In this document: positions 6,126-6,260 of the stretch, piece after piece
How positions within the stretch are numbered: the stretch's first letter is position 1
Layout of the letters: each line of letters opens with the position of its first letter
Assembly (NCBI GenBank): GCA_946491675.1
Contig: CAMLYN010000065.1
Coordinates: 1-6,260 of the forward strand
Origin: an uncultured Mycoplasmatota bacterium
GTDB taxonomy: Bacteria > Bacillota_I > Bacilli_A > RF39 > UBA660
Length of the DNA stretch: 6,260 nt
Direction: 5' to 3'
The notes under the pieces: model-generated
Database searches by the model: none
The model's input: only the letters and a program-made list of their open reading frames with translations
Told to the model about the DNA's origin: nothing
Made by a program: the position numbers and the translations under genes

Positions 6126-6260
6126 TTAAAAGGAATCTGCGCGAACGCCGTTACTGTTCGACGGACTATTGTTGTTGAGGTTATCAGACCTGTCTAATAA
6201 TTCAAGTTGCCATTGTTGTTGACATTACGCACGTTAGACGATTGCTATAGTTCTACACCC
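6126..6260 (-). other. AAC-rich, DGR-repeat-like segment; broken variable C-terminus or template repeat
   Basis: This segment differs sharply from its surroundings, with about 44% GC by hand count. Read on the minus strand, 6235-6201 encodes NVRNVNNNGNL and 6180-6126 encodes LNNNSPSNSNGVRADSF followed by TAA, but the two are in different frames. Leaving out the hairpin at 6181-6200 makes them one frame of 29 sense codons, 12 of them AAC or AAT. Asparagine runs written as AAY, ending in NGVR plus a few residues, resemble template or variable repeats of diversity-generating retroelements and the variable C-termini they feed. Upstream of 6235 the frame meets a TAG (6247-6245), so no intact gene enters from the window edge. 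It is either a non-coding template-like repeat or a decayed gene end. No reverse transcriptase is present in the window. Confidence 0.45.
6181..6200 (-). repeat. 20-bp hairpin interrupting the AAC-rich frame
   Basis: The minus strand reads TTATTAGA-CAGG-TCTGATAA. In RNA this folds as an 8-bp stem with a single G-U wobble and a four-base loop (or nine pairs if the C-G next to the loop closes). It sits exactly between the two AAC-rich blocks. Because 20 is not a multiple of three it shifts the frame, and a TAG appears within it in the upstream frame. Excising exactly this unit restores a continuous asparagine-rich frame to the TAA at 6128-6126. It looks like a small insertion, but it could also be a functional RNA hairpin of a non-coding repeat. 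Confidence 0.5.

Noticed and set aside
6129..6220. Intact 30-codon gene in the frame ending VRADSF
   Set aside because: Stops (TAA) close the frame a short way upstream, there is no start codon with a ribosome site, and the first third reads as out-of-frame translation of the AAC-rich block.
6126..6260. tRNA, rRNA or other standard structured RNA in the GC-richer terminal segment
   Set aside because: No cloverleaf, TTC-containing T-arm or rRNA-like motif was found; the AAC periodicity and coding-like blocks explain it better.
1..6260. CRISPR array or insertion-sequence ends
   Set aside because: No regularly spaced direct repeats, transposase fragments or paired terminal inverted repeats were seen; the palindromes found are isolated hairpins.

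Overview
The window comes from a very AT-rich bacterium, most likely a low-GC Bacilli/Mollicutes-related Firmicute. Lysine, isoleucine and asparagine dominate the proteins, and Shine-Dalgarno sequences of the AGGAGG or AGGTGA type precede several genes. TGA works as a stop: the response regulator ends in TGA inside an ATGA overlap, which argues against the mycoplasma genetic code. All credible genes lie on the minus strand, so the window reads biologically from position 6260 down to 1.

From the high-coordinate end: (1) 6126-6260 is a compositionally foreign stretch (about 44% GC by hand count for 6132-6260). It carries AAC-rich sequence resembling the asparagine-rich repeats of diversity-generating retroelements (DGRs) or related variable C-termini. 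It is not an open frame, but deleting a 20-bp hairpin at 6181-6200 joins its two halves into one frame. (2) A two-gene unit at 6028-4701 encodes an unrecognised membrane-anchored, acidic helical protein and a pentapeptide-repeat protein with 27 uninterrupted repeats. It ends at a palindrome at 4674-4699. (3) A five-gene unit at 4643-86 encodes a 48-residue membrane peptide, a BceA-like ATPase, a BceB-like ten-helix permease, an OmpR-type response regulator and a BceS-like intramembrane-sensing histidine kinase. (4) Positions 1-34 hold the start of another gene with its own promoter.

The central unit is a complete peptide-antibiotic detoxification and sensing module of the Bce type. In characterised relatives the ABC transporter both removes cell-wall-active peptides from their lipid targets and signals transport flux to the kinase, which activates the regulator and raises transporter expression. 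Here the transporter genes come before the regulator genes, a small membrane peptide leads the operon, and a weak hairpin plus an extended -10 box separates the two halves.

Four candidate promoters were found (before the unknown membrane protein, before the small peptide, before the response regulator and before the truncated last gene). All four have an extended -10 (TGn directly before the hexamer), and only the last also has a recognisable -35. The least conventional parts are the AAC-rich terminal segment with its frame-breaking hairpin and the unannotated small membrane gene at the head of the transporter operon.
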